From: Diaporthe sp. PMI_573 | Lineage: Eukaryota; Ascomycota; Sordariomycetes; Diaporthales; Diaporthaceae | Length of the DNA: 64,000 bases | Reading direction: 5' to 3' | Assembly (NCBI GenBank): GCA_021399435.1 | Contig: JAJTUP010000042.1 | Location: forward strand, 248,001 to 312,000 | Shown: in pieces, positions 9,347-20,243 of the stretch | Layout of the letters: the number at the start of each line of letters is the position of its first letter | Numbering within the stretch: the first letter of the stretch is position 1 | Notes under the pieces: model-generated | Databases searched by the model: none | Seen by the model: only the letters and a program-made list of their open reading frames with translations | Told to the model about the DNA's origin: nothing | Program-made: the position numbers and the translations under genes

Positions 9347-11556
9347 TTGTTTTTGCCAAAAACTTTTTTTTTGACGATGTCAGCCAGGCAGCCAGGCCAA
9401 CCAGGCCAGCAGCAGCAGCTCGAAGACCGTCTTTTTCGCCATTTCAGAGGCTGGAATTGGTCAGAACGCGCTCGTAATACTAGCTCTTGGCTGTGGGACT
9501 TTGGCTATGATATTCAACGTCATGGCTTACGCAAATGGGCTTGCAAGTACTGTATCCTCGGAAATCGTCCCATTATCGCGAGTTTTACCTCTTCAGGTCT
9601 CCAGAACGCGGCAAATCATCTATGGCGTGAGCACAAAACACCAGCACCAGAGGGAGAGAAAAGGAGCACAGCACAGCTCAAATCCGAAGGCGCACTGAAA
9701 TCGAACCAGCCGACTATTGCATCTGTTTTGAAACTGGACGTCTCGAAATAAGCTTGCCCTCTACGGTATTGCTTGTTTTTTCAGAGATGAGAAGAATCGG
9801 CCATGCAAAATCATGATTGGGGTTCCAGAGGCTCATCGTCACTTCGGCTCAACGATCGGTGGGGAGGTTCTCGACGTCCTACACACCTTTGGCGTGAGTC
9901 CAGAGAAGATTGGCTATTTCACGCTCGACAATGCTGAAAACAACGATACTGCAATGGAGGTCATAGGTGCTGAACTTGGGTTCGATGGCCGACTACGCCG
10001 AGGACGCTGTATTGGCCACACAATTAACTTGTCAGCCAAGGCGCTCTTATTTGGCAAAAACACCGACGCGTTCGAGCAGCAATTATCAGGCGCAGAAGCG
10101 TTATCTGATGCTGAATACGCTCGATGGCGCAAAAGAGGACCAGTTGGCAAGTTACACAATATCGTAGTTGATGTGCGTATTAGCCATCGGCTGATTTACT
10201 TATTCAAGGACGTCCAGAGGGTAAGCGGTTTTACTAAATCCTATTCGTCTCATACTAATTCCATATATCTAACAGGACAAAATTAATTGCGCCACCACCC
10301 TTAAACTCCGATCGAAGAAACCAGTCAAGTTAATTATCGATAACGACACGCATTGGCTGTCACAACTCTACATAATCCGCAGGGCTCTACGGTTGAAAAC
10401 CTCTATCGAACTCCTACTGATCAAGTATAAGGCGCAATGGGAGGACGAAAATCGGTCTAAAAAGACTGGCCAAATGACACAAGCCAAGTTGGCGAGAAAA
10501 CCACGCATCCTCCGAGACGAGAATCAGCTAACGGACAAAGACTGGGAGGTTCTTTACCATTTGGAGGCTATTCTGACTGTTTTTGAGACCGTGGTGAAGA
10601 CGCTTGAGGGTGATGGACACACCCGCAGGCGTAAGCAAGGCTGGACTGGCTCCTATGGCAATATCTGGGACGTGGTGCTTGGCTATGAGTTGCTGCTTAA
10701 CACACTGGAAGAATATAAGCAGCTTGCTGCTGACTTTCCTGATCCAGAGCACTTCCGCATCGGAATCAACCTTGCTTGGGATAAGCTGGATGAATATTAT
10801 CGGCGGTTGGACAAGACGCCCATCTACTATACGGCTATGGCGCTCCATCCAGCCTGGAGTTGGGACTGGTTTGATGAAACGTGGGCTCATAAGCCTAGTT
10901 GGGTTGAAAAGGCAAAAGAGATGGTCGCCGACGTCTGGCTGTCCGATTACGCTCATCTCGAGGTTAGAACCAGCAGCAGCAGAGGCGACGACGAGCCTCC
11001 ACCAAAAAGACCTCGGTTTTTCAACCCCTTCGAGAAGAACAGCCGTCTGCCAAGCTCAACACCAGCCTCCGCAGCAGCTATTGTTGGTGACGAGTACCAA
11101 GCGTGGCAGACGGATCGTGACGTCAGCGACGGCAACGTTCGTGATCCAATTGGTTACTGGATCACTAAGCAAAGCAGATATCCTCGATTATCTAGGATGG
11201 CCTTGGACTTCCTGACAATCCAGCCGATGTCAGCCGAGTGTGAGAGGTTATTTTCAGCTGCTGGCAAGATGGTCTCGGGGTTGCGTACAAACCTAGATGC
11301 TGAGATTATCGCCATTTGTCAGGTTTTACGCTCTTGGTACCGTGCTGGCATTATCAAGGACCTGGATCCATTGCTTAAGTCGCACCTTGAAAGTAAGCTG
11401 GATGGCGGTTGTGGGACTCTAGGCGACGACGAGCTGGCGCTTGCTGAGTCAAAATGGCTATTGGAGGGCGAGGATAGCGCCAGCGAGGTTGACGATTCAT
11501 CACAGCAGCAGCAGGCTGAAGAGTTAGTGTCAACCTCTGAAAGTGAGGCTGAATAG
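9347..11556 (+). pseudogene. hAT-1 transposase, internally deleted
   Basis: The N-terminal part (9347-9751) has a BED-type zinc finger (C-x2-C in ACKYCILG, later H-x4-H) and stops at LKLDVSK. The catalytic part resumes in a different frame near 9763 (ALYGIACFFRDE), through LDNAENND and a spliced junction, to the C-terminal hAT dimerisation region (MSAECERLFSAAGKMVSGLR) at 11229-11290. A 55-nt intron at 10221-10275 (GTAAGC...AACAG) keeps the frame. Compared with hAT-2 and hAT-8, about 150 residues between the BED finger and the first catalytic strand are missing, so the copy was inactivated by deletion. No RIP-type stops are seen in the 387 C-terminal codons. Confidence 0.88.
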
Positions 11557-11584
11557 GCGTCGACGAGGTTGTGAATAGCCTCAA

Positions 11585-11721
11585 AAATCCACTTATAAAT
11601 CCACTTATAAATCCACGTGTGTACATCCATTCCACTCCGGTCGAATATGTGCTACATCCACTACGTAATTGCTAAAAAATCGTACATCCACTCTACTTGG
11701 TCCAAAAGTGGAGTGGATGTA
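11585..11721. repeat. Subterminal repeats and hairpin 3' of hAT-1
   Basis: Two and a half direct 12-bp units (aaatccacttat) at 11585-11616 are followed by several TACATCCACT motifs. A stem of 16 nt arms lies at 11683-11698 and 11706-11721. Clustered short motifs and an inverted repeat just outside the coding end are typical for hAT termini, so this is probably the right end of hAT-1. A matching left end was not found; it may be lost at the junction with pogo copy C. Confidence 0.5.
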
Positions 11722-11946
11722 GTGGTTCCGACCCTTGAATCCAATTAATAGAACCATCGCACCGATAGGTAGTGCGTCGTCCAACAAATCTCTCTGTGCC
11801 GCTCAAAACTCGCGTGCCTTGGCGTAAAGTCACAGCTACGACTAAAACCCCAAGTTCTGGAGCACCATTTGTGACCGTCTTCCGGAAAGCGTCTCTCTGC
11901 TGAATTTCGGCCCTACAGTATCAATTTGTCGTTCTTACTCAGTTTT

Positions 11947-12309
11947 CTAACCGCGTATTTCATTCGTGATGGTTCCCACATTATGCATAGAGGGTCCAAG
12001 TTGAGTTCCTGGTTTTAGGCCATCTGGCCTGATGTACCTGGGCTCAGGAAAGGGGGATAAGTTTGGGCTATACCAGTCAGGATTTAAAAGAGACATATCC
12101 CACAGCAGCATGTCATTTTGTTCTAGAGGTACAGTAGGTACCTTTCTCATCATGTCAAAACGGGAGACTATATTTTCCGGTAGCAGCCAGTGGGCCTCCA
12201 CTAAACGCTCGAGTTCTTTGTCTGAGGCTGATGGCCAGGTCCCCTCAGCCCCGAGATGAGCGCCAAACTTAATATGCCATCGGACTGGCCCTCCACCGGG
12301 GCCCGACAC
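11947..12309 (-). CDS. Hypothetical ORF, 120 aa, possibly the end of a truncated gene
   Basis: One frame of 120 codons with a natural composition (WHIKFGAHLGAEGTWPSASD, then several Trp/Tyr/Pro-rich turns) and no stop. No domain recognised. It starts directly at the edge of the GTAGAT-rich repeat (12310-12460), so an N-terminal part may have been lost. It lies between two hAT remnants and could be the surviving end of a host gene. Confidence 0.35.
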   Translation of the reverse strand: MSGPGGGPVRWHIKFGAHLGAEGTWPSASDKELERLVEAHWLLPENIVSRFDMMRKVPTVPLEQNDMLLWDMSLLNPDWYSPNLSPFPEPRYIRPDGLKPGTQLGPSMHNVGTITNEIRG

Positions 12310-12322
12310 CAGACTGGCGAAT

Positions 12323-12466
12323 CTATCTACCGATATAGACGAAATGTAGATGTAGATCTACATAGATCTACATCTATCTATCTACTAGAGGTCCATGTGG
12401 GTCATCTATCTATCTATCTGTCCCTCTGGTAGATAGACGAAATGTAGATAGGTGCCAAGACCTTGG
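12323..12466. repeat. GTAGAT/CTATCTAT repeat with inverted copies
   Basis: Runs of CTATCTATCTAC and its complement. GTAGATGTAGATCTACATAGATCTAC near 12345-12370 is self-complementary in parts, and the motif ATAGACGAAATGTAGAT appears near 12336 and again near 12434. A separate perfect palindrome, TGCCAAGACCTTGGCA, follows near 12453. It may be the remains of TIRs at the left side of hAT-2, or a microsatellite expansion. Confidence 0.5.
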
Positions 12467-12587
12467 CACAATTTTACTAAAAGTAGCGGTACTTATAATC
12501 GCTATCTATTTAATCGCACTTCAGAGTACCAATACTTACTCTCAAATCGTCAAATATAAGTTTAAAAAATTTCGGTTCGCCTGGGAA

Positions 12588-14968
12588 TTGGATACAGTCA
12601 AGTCGATACAGCTCCTCAAGATGGCGTCGCAAGCCGACATTTTCGGGCCTTCACCCGACACTTACAACTCCTCAGAGATGTCTAGCCAGTCAAGTACACC
12701 CACGCTACCGTCGTCATCCAGCTGTTCTACGACGACGAAAGATTGGGACACAGTATCCGACTCTGTCCGGAGCCAATGAATCCTCTCGACTTGCACTAGG
12801 CTAGCTCCTGGATGGTTTTGGAGTCACGGCTATAACGTCCAAGCCAGAGTAGCCGACAATCACCATAATTCGCCTATATGGCTCTGAAAAGCCAACAAGC
12901 CAAAAGCCTATGTATCGTCAAATACTCGGAATATCGAAGGCCATCTTGCCAAAGCGCACAATATCTTCCACCCAGATCCCTCAAAGGCTAAGCGATACGC
13001 ATCGGAACAAACTTCGAATCAGCCAAGCCTCCATGAGTTTGCTGCAAAGAAGCGGAAGAAAGACGACTTTCATAACGAGCTAGTTCTTCGATTTGACAAA
13101 ACCAAGTTTCAACAACTACTTGTCCGGTGGATTACCAACGCGAATTTGTCCTTCCACGTCCCCAAACACAAGGGTCTTCAGAAGATTTTTCAATACCTCA
13201 ATCCTCTGGTTCAGGAGACTTCTGCCGTTCTTACACATAAGACAGTTCGCTCTTGAATCATAAGTTCGGCAACTACAAAGCGCATGTCATTAACGCGATG
13301 TTACGAAGCCCGAGCCAGGTGCGCGTCGCGTTTGATGGATGGACTTTGAAGAACAGGCACGCATTCTTTTCCGTAAATGCCTTCTTCCCAGACGAGGAAA
13401 CGTTTCAGCCTCGGAAAATTATGCTCGGCCTTCCAAATTTAACAATATCTCACACGGGAGAGAACATCTCCGCAGTTATTAAGGAGGTGCTAAACAAGTT
13501 TAAGCTAATCGCAAACAACAAAGTCGGATACATCATTCTCGACAACGCCTCGAATAATGATCAAGCAGTTGAAACATTAGGTCCTACACTTCAGTGGCAG
13601 AACCCAGTACGCAGAAGGATCTAATGCTTTAGGCACATTCTCCACCTTATTGCAAAGGCCATGCTCTTTATCAACGATGAAGATACTCTCGAGGACCTTG
13701 ATCCAGATAACTTCAGCGAGTGGACAAAGAGAGGTCCAGTTGGAAAACTACACAACCTGGTAGTTTAGGTCCATCGATCAAACAAGGCCACTTCTATTCT
13801 ACGCAAGCTACAAGAAGAAGATCCTAACAAGAGCTATCCCAGTACTCTTGACGCAGTTCTCGATAACAATACGCGTTGGCTTTTGCAATATTACATAATT
13901 GAGCAAGCTATCAAGCTCCGCCGCTACCTCAAAGAGCTTATCGACATAACCATACAGTCGGGCAAAAAGTTTTCACGGGCTCAATCGAAATCGACAGAGC
14001 TGCGCAGCTCGCTTCCTCCGTGTCTCAAGCAAGCAAATCTCCTCTCCGATGCGGATTGGGATGCACTGAATTGGTTTAAGGATATTCTCAGCATATTCAA
14101 ATCTTGTCTTTTGCGGCTTGAAGGGGATGGCCAAACCCGGGTCCGTAAGGGAGGAATTGAGGCACAGTACGAGAGCATCTGGCAGGTAGCTGTTGCCTAC
14201 GAATTCCTCCTTACGACGCTCGAGAAAGCGAAGATCGAGGCTATAGGTCGGCCAGAACCCAACTACTATGCCTCCTGCATCAACTCTGCTTGGGCTAAGC
14301 TCAACAAGTACTACACAAAACTTGACGAGACGCCGATATATTATGCGGCCACAGTTCTTCATCCCGGAATACAATAGGCATTCTTGACGAAGGCGTACGG
14401 CGGAAGGGAGGACTGGCTGCGTACGGCTCGGCAGCTTGTCCAAACGCTGTGGGATGAGGAGTATCGCGACCTTCCTGCACAGTGGGAGATTGCAAACAGC
14501 AATCTTCCCGAAGCTGTGAGGGCGCGAGAGTACACTCCGTTTGATTCATTCCAGGACAAGCTTATGTCCAGTACAAACCATGGACATAAGCTCCTTGAAG
14601 ATGAGTTCGAGAGGTGGTTATCTACCAAGAACGATGTGTATTCAAAGCATGACAACCCTCTTGAATACTGGTCTGCTAAGCGGTTTGAGTATCCTCGTGT
14701 AGCCAAAATGGCGATCGACGTCTTATCAATTCCCGCAATGGCTGCCGAGTGCGAGAGGACGTTTTCCTCTGCTGGTAGCATGGTCTTACGTAGACGACAC
14801 CGGCTGGATGCGAGCACAATTGCTGTTACTCAGACGGTGAGATCATGGCTAAGAGCAGGGCTGTTGGAGGAATATGATGGGTTGCTGAAGGAGATGGGTA
14901 GTGATCGGAATGGTCTGGTCTGGTCTGGTCTGGGGGTCCAGACCAGACCAGACCAGTTGCTTACATAA
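12588..14968 (+). pseudogene. hAT-2 transposase, RIP-degraded
   Basis: Recognisable from MASQADIF (12620) to the C-terminus. BED-like finger region with a stop at 12777. Catalytic start VRVAFDGWTLKNRHAFF at 13320, LDNASNNDQ at 13540, then RFKDILSIFKS-type helices. The dimerisation motif (MAAECERTFSSAGSMVLRRR) is at 14740-14800. At least five in-frame TAG/TAA/TGA codons break the frame (for example after TVRS, RRRI, LHNLVV and HPGIQ), and most replace CAG, CAA, CGA or TGG. The last codons overlap the left inverted repeat of hAT-3, so that element probably inserted into the end of this one. Confidence 0.88.
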
Positions 14969-17636
14969 TAACCGGTCCGACCAGACCGGTCCGACCAATA
15001 AGACCGCTAAGAATGAGGCTGAAGTAGTGGAAGGAAGAGAGGAAATATATTTTACTACTAGCTATCCATCCAATCGTTGTCATTCTCACTATCCTCGCTA
15101 TCACTGTTATCCTCAACCTGGGGCTTCCCATACCAGGCCCGGAGACACTCACAGGCCTCTATAATATCTGCCTTCAGCCTACCACGGCGATCAACTATAG
15201 TAAGCTTTGCGCTACTAAAAAGGCGTTTGCACTCATCTGACATGGGTGACATCGCAAACAGATTCAGAGCGAAGCGAGCGAGATCTCTTTGGGAGTTATA
15301 ATGGGATAGCCAGTACGCAATGGCGTCATTGCAACCTGCCTCTTCGTCATGGAGCCGGTCGGTAGAAATATATTGCTTATACAAATCAGTTGTGGAAACC
15401 GGAGCGTCTATTCGAATACGCTTGTGCTTCCGCTGGCGATCAAATGCTGGATCAGGATCTCTCTCCTTCCTGACTGGTGGTGGTAGCATCTCAATAGGGT
15501 ACCTTCCCTTATACTCTGTCTCCCAGAGATGCTTTACTGCTGATTGTGCGTTATCAAACCACCTCTTCTTCTCTTCGTCGCCGTAAAGAACCCACTCTTG
15601 CCTAAACCACGCCTACTTGCAATATAGATCAAGGATTTAAGCCGCATAGTATGCCGATAGAAGGTCAGTATCTTTAGGGAATCGATTCTGCCAATTTAGC
15701 TGCTGGTTGTTATAGTACTCGGCGCATTTTGACTATGCGGTATCTATGTAGCTTTAAAGGTACTTCTATGTAAAGTTATTATCGTCCTTAGAGTAGATGT
15801 TGTGGTAGTAATCCTTTGTCTTGCTTATCTCTTAAAGAAGGCAGTCTAAAGTTAAAATCCAGTCAGCAAGTAACGTCTTCTTACCTTCAGAAAGCAAAGT
15901 TGCAGCGTAGAAGTCTTTTAGAGCGAGTTCAATCTTTTCAAGCTCGAACCAGTACTGTCCATCAAGTTTAAAGTTTGCAATCCCTTAAGAGCCTTTCCCA
16001 GGTACATGGCGAGCTGAGAAGATCTCTAAACGTTCCCGAACATTCAATGCCCGTGTAATTAAATGAAACCATAAATTCCAGCATATTGAGTTGTTCTGGA
16101 TAAGCTTAAGCCCGTTAAATTCAGAGAGATCTCCGCCGATAATAATTACAGCAAACTCCTCACGGCGTTGTAGAGTAAGCCTAATATATTGTACGAGGTT
16201 GTGAAGCCGACCTAAATATTTAAATTTTTTCCAGAGCTCTTCCACCTTCACATAGTCTCCGCGTTAATAGTGCTTTTCAAGCTTTGCTAGATACTTTTTA
16301 CAGTTTTGACCTATGAGAAACGCCTGGCAGCAGAGGTTGACAATGTGGCCCAAGCAGCAAAGTCGGTAATGGCGACATTGTTTCAAGTCTATCTATGGGC
16401 AGAGCTCCTTGAGTATAAATTTAACAGCGGTGTTATTTGACGAGGCGTTATCTAGCATAAAGTATCCAATCTAATCTCCGCCAATATCATATTCTTTTAG
16501 CAATTTAAAAATAACTGATCCAAGATTCTCGCCAGTGTGTTTACTGTACACATGTTGTATACCTAAAACGGTAGTTTGTCGCTTACCGGTAGTGTCAATC
16601 CACATGGCAATGACACCTAGAATAGCGTAAGGGTTTGGCGAAGTCCAGAGATTAAAGGAGATAGAGATTCTACTCCGCGAGCGCTAGAGGTCCTCTCTGA
16701 GCCGTTGCTTCTTCGACAGAAAGGCGTCTATAACCCAGTTTCAAATAGTTTTCGCTGCCTTGGGGAGGTGGTTGAGGAGTGCCGGATTCAAAAAGAAGAG
16801 TAGTTCTCGGAAATACTGATTTTCTAATTGAAAGAAAGCAATATGGCAGTATACAATCCAACAAATTAGAAGCTCTTTAAACTTCTCAATTAAATCTTTC
16901 CAGAAGAAGGTATTAGTAGTAGCCGCGCTCTTCTGCTGATCCAATACAGACTTCCGTGTCAAACTATGTTTCTTGATACCACTCTGGGGATTAATCTGGT
17001 GCTTCTGTTCTAGGTAATTTCTGACCCTAGAAGTGCCATTGATAACAAACAATTCTTGCTTGTTCTTTCCAATCATGCACTTGTAACAGTAATATACCTC
17101 TTTCTTATCGCTACCTCAAATGTATTGGAGGCCATACTTCCAGATGTGTAATGAACCTAGACGAAATCCCTTCTTTGCAATTATCGCGCGTTTTATGTAG
17201 GTAATACGGTCCTGTACAAACTCATCCAGAGGTTTGTGATATCAAACAGGGGCTGGTGATAGAGTAGGGGTGGGTGACGACGTAGGGACAGGAGATAGTA
17301 TAAGAGACGTTAAATTTGGTATCATTATAGTCAATAGAGACGGTAAGGTTGGAGTTAATGACTCCATAACAATAGCATACAAGCAGGTTGTTATAGACTT
17401 GATTGTTTATATAAGTGGAAAACTTAGCTGTTCTCAGGGGTTTATAATTTTATTTTGTACTGAATGTTCTAACCGCATTAGTCTAAGATCCAGCCACCCC
17501 GATCTATTTATAGCCAGACCGGTCCAGACCATTAAGACCGGTCCGACCATGGTCTTGGGAAATCCTCAGACCAGACCAAGTCTTGGCGGTCTAGACCAGA
17601 CCAAGACCAAGTCAGACCGGACCATTCCGATCACTG
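14899..17636 (-). mobile_element. hAT-3 transposon with GC-rich TIRs, RIP-degraded
   Basis: The ends are inverted: TAGTGATCGGAATGGTCTGG at 14899 and, on the other strand from 17636, CAGTGATCGGAATGGTCCGG. Both are followed by repeated GGTCTGG/GACCGGTCC subterminal motifs. A minus-strand transposase remnant lies between: SAATTNTFFWKDLIEKF-like BED end (17076-16741), PKAAKTI, a stop-ridden catalytic part, ELWKKFKYLGRLHNLVQYIR at 16240, and the dimerisation tail MSDECKRLFSSAKLTIVDRR ending in DWMDS at 15058. No matching 8-bp target duplication: the flanks are gagatggg and ccttttgg. Either the flank has mutated or one end was rearranged. Confidence 0.82.
15058..15489 (-). pseudogene. hAT-3 transposase C-terminal dimerisation domain
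   Basis: The only long open stretch of hAT-3. It carries the conserved hAT C-terminal block (ARFALNLFAMSPMSDECKRL, then LKADIIEACECLRAWYGKP) and an acidic Ser/Asp tail. This block mediates dimer formation in hAT transposases. The upstream catalytic part is broken by many stops, so this is a remnant. Confidence 0.8.
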
Positions 17637-17694
17637 CCTTTTGGGCTGCCAGTCACGCTAGCTGGTGCCAATTTGCATGTGGGAGCCGAATAGG

Positions 17695-19110
17695 TCACTC
17701 CGTTCGCGCAGCCGACCGTGTCCGTCTCCGCTTGGTTGTTATGCCTGGATCTGAAGATGAAATAACCGAAGTAAATAGTCCTTTGGATAGGTCGAAGGCA
17801 ACAAGTTCGCCGTCGGTAGATTTCTTCCTCTTGAGATTCTTGAGACGAATAGCGCGTTCTTTCTCCGTCTCCCATGTCTCGATGCTGCTGTCTGCTATGT
17901 CGTGACACGCCAAATCACCAGAAATTTCAGGGCCTAGAGCTTTGGCAAGCCGCTCTTTCAAACCCAGAAGAGGCCAAATCTGCACTCTGGTGAGATTTAT
18001 ATTCAAGCCACGGCCTTGTATATCTGTGACAGCTGGAGCCTTCGACGGGAATGCAAAGCGATTGAGAAAAGTTGCGGTAACGACTGCGCTGTAGATGATG
18101 AACTCGGCTTTCTCGTGATCTTGGGTGATGATTCTCACCGGAATGCCTCGGACTTCCGGCTGAGGCAAGGGTGATGACTGGGGCGAGCTTCGAGGCGACG
18201 ATCTTGACAAGGAACTCGAGCACTGCCACTGCGCGATAGCCAACATGGTGGCTACAAGGTAGGAGTCTTCGTCGGCATTCTGTGGCTTGACCCGCTTGTA
18301 CAGTAGTTTCTGAAGCCTGTCGCCTGGGATATTGGCACTCTTTCTTGGGCCAGGCCTAGGACGGTGCAGGGTGCTGCGCACCTGGCGCAGACGAGTTCTG
18401 TTAATAAAACCTAGCACTGGCTGGTTGGTCCACGAGAGACTAGCGGACTGTAGACTGCTACTAGACACGCGGTCGTGGGACTCTCTGGGCTCGGTGAAGT
18501 CACTGTCAAAGACGTGGCTGTTGTACCGTTTCCACACGAGTGGGACCCGCACAGAGCTTTTGAAGACCGCGTTCCCAAAGCAGATATCCATGCACAAATT
18601 AGACTGTGCCTTTGAGAGTGTATCAGGAAACATTTTTGACAAGACTCTCTCAAGCGCGGCCAGCTTGACGGTGCCAGTATCCGAATCTAGAACGGTGGTG
18701 AGGTCGTTGGTCAGGCCTCTAGCGACCTCAGTCGGGCGCGGGGGAAACTTCGAGGACATGGAATTCAGATCAGGGACTGGTCTGCGTACGGGGTCGAGGT
18801 GGTTCCATTGTACTCCCAGGAGACAGGTATGCTGGTCTTGCCAATGGATTGGTGTGGTGAACAGTGCTTCTCCCTGATTCTCGTGGAGGATGTCATACAG
18901 AGAACCTGGCTCCGGCTGGATTATGCGATTAACACGCTTTCGCTTTCGCTTTCTCAGTCTCGGGTCGGTGGGAGGCGAGATGGGGGCGGCGGGTGATTGG
19001 TTGCGAGCAACGGCGGAGCGGGCATTACTAGGAGTTGACACTAAGGAGGTAGCGCCCTGAGACGGTGGTGGTGTGCGGGGTGCAATCTCGTCTTTTCTGA
19101 GGTTGGCCAT
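17695..19110 (-). CDS. Conserved fungal protein of unknown function, 471 aa
   Basis: Intact single-exon ORF. N-terminal 60 residues are polar and basic (RLRKRKRKRVNR). A region containing HWQDQHTCLLGVQWNHLDP and KAQSNLCMDICFGNAVF follows, then a basic linker. The later part has DEDSYLVATMLAIAQWQ and a strand-rich segment (AEFIIYSAVVTATFLNRFAF). The C-terminus is basic (KRRRTRSAAR). This architecture recalls a family often met in repeat-rich parts of fungal genomes. I know no function, and the family assignment is from memory of its motifs. It lies 58 bp outside the hAT-3 end and has no RIP-type stops. The 1.1-kb region upstream separates it from the divergent BAH-PHD gene. Confidence 0.75.
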   Translation of the reverse strand: MANLRKDEIAPRTPPPSQGATSLVSTPSNARSAVARNQSPAAPISPPTDPRLRKRKRKRVNRIIQPEPGSLYDILHENQGEALFTTPIHWQDQHTCLLGVQWNHLDPVRRPVPDLNSMSSKFPPRPTEVARGLTNDLTTVLDSDTGTVKLAALERVLSKMFPDTLSKAQSNLCMDICFGNAVFKSSVRVPLVWKRYNSHVFDSDFTEPRESHDRVSSSSLQSASLSWTNQPVLGFINRTRLRQVRSTLHRPRPGPRKSANIPGDRLQKLLYKRVKPQNADEDSYLVATMLAIAQWQCSSSLSRSSPRSSPQSSPLPQPEVRGIPVRIITQDHEKAEFIIYSAVVTATFLNRFAFPSKAPAVTDIQGRGLNINLTRVQIWPLLGLKERLAKALGPEISGDLACHDIADSSIETWETEKERAIRLKNLKRKKSTDGELVAFDLSKGLFTSVISSSDPGITTKRRRTRSAARTE

Positions 19111-20243
19111 GTCAACAAAAAGGCTTAGGAGGGCTTCGATCGAGTGGGAAAAGCGTAGCGAAATGTGGCCGGCATGTCGACACGTCTACACAATAGAATA
19201 TCGTCTAATGGGGATGGTTGCCGTTTGTCGCGCTGCCATTTTATTTCCCCGGAAACGCGATGACGCCCAATCCCAGGCATCAAGCGTGAGAGCTAATGCG
19301 GGATGTGACTCATCGCCCCGCCTTTCCGTTCCGACTATGCACGAGCCAGCCGCACCCCCAAACTGTGGGTCCCGTGTGCACGAATTTATTTCCACTAGGG
19401 CGTTTACATACAAATTGTTAATGCATTATCATGTCCTCATTAACCTCATCATGCGCACTATCACCACATACTCAACGGCACGATATCGCGTTTTCTACGG
19501 TAGTTTAGTGCCCGCTATGGTGCCCACAAGCCACTATAGTGCCCACAAGCCCACAAGCCGCCGGGCGGCAGGCCGCTGCGGACAGCCGTGGGCACGACGA
19601 AAGCGGCTTGTAGGCTTGTGGGCACCATAGTGGCTTCCACGGCGGCTTGTGGCCTCCATCGTGCCCACTATCATGCCAATTTTGCCCTCAAAATGGCCCA
19701 GCGACCATAATCTCGTCCTGGGTCTTGATGGTGGGCGAGGTCTCGCATGGCAGATCACGGAGGCTGCAAAAAGCACCATGAAGGGTGGTGAAGCGATGTT
19801 GAATGGCGGGCTCTGATTGGCTGCAGGGCTGCTTACTCAGCGTTGGGGGTGCGGCTTCCCATTCGAGGGGGTGCGAATTTCCTTTCCCAAAAAAAAACGT
19901 TCTGGCGCAGTGGGTGAAGCGAAGCAGGGCCACCCACGTCTCCCGACGCGCAACGAGGAAACATCCGGCAGAGGAAAAGTGCAGTTGAAGTCGTACCCCG
20001 GTCTTCGGTCTAGAACCAACGGAATGTTTGGGAAAGAGGGGGGCTGGGCGGGCTTCTTGGCGACCACCACGCTGTGACTCCCTCTACACCCGCGTTCTGA
20101 TGCGATTTTCATTCTTGCAGACTTTTAGCACGTTGTGAACGCCTCTGTCGCCATCCCTTTCCTCTTCCAGGGACTGCTATAAGCTCCGCGCCACGTGGAC
20201 CGTCACACTGGGGGCCATCCTTGACTCAAAAAACATTGCTATC
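19111..20243. promoter_or_regulatory. Divergent intergenic region between the 471-aa gene and the BAH-PHD gene
   Basis: No supported gene. It contains the foldback element at 19506-19670, an inverted CCAAT box (gattggctgc, near 19815) and a GC-rich stretch before the BAH-PHD start. Several short ORFs are unconvincing. Confidence 0.4.
19506..19670. mobile_element. Small foldback/MITE-like element, 165 bp
   Basis: Ends are TAGTG...CCACAAGCC on both strands. Inside, a 31-nt arm (19531-19561, starting CCACTATAGTGCCCACAAGC) pairs with a near-perfect complement ending at 19633 (two mismatches). The TAGTG start resembles hAT termini, so a hAT-derived MITE is likely. No 8-bp target duplication is visible (cggtagtt versus tcatgcca). 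No coding capacity. Confidence 0.6.
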
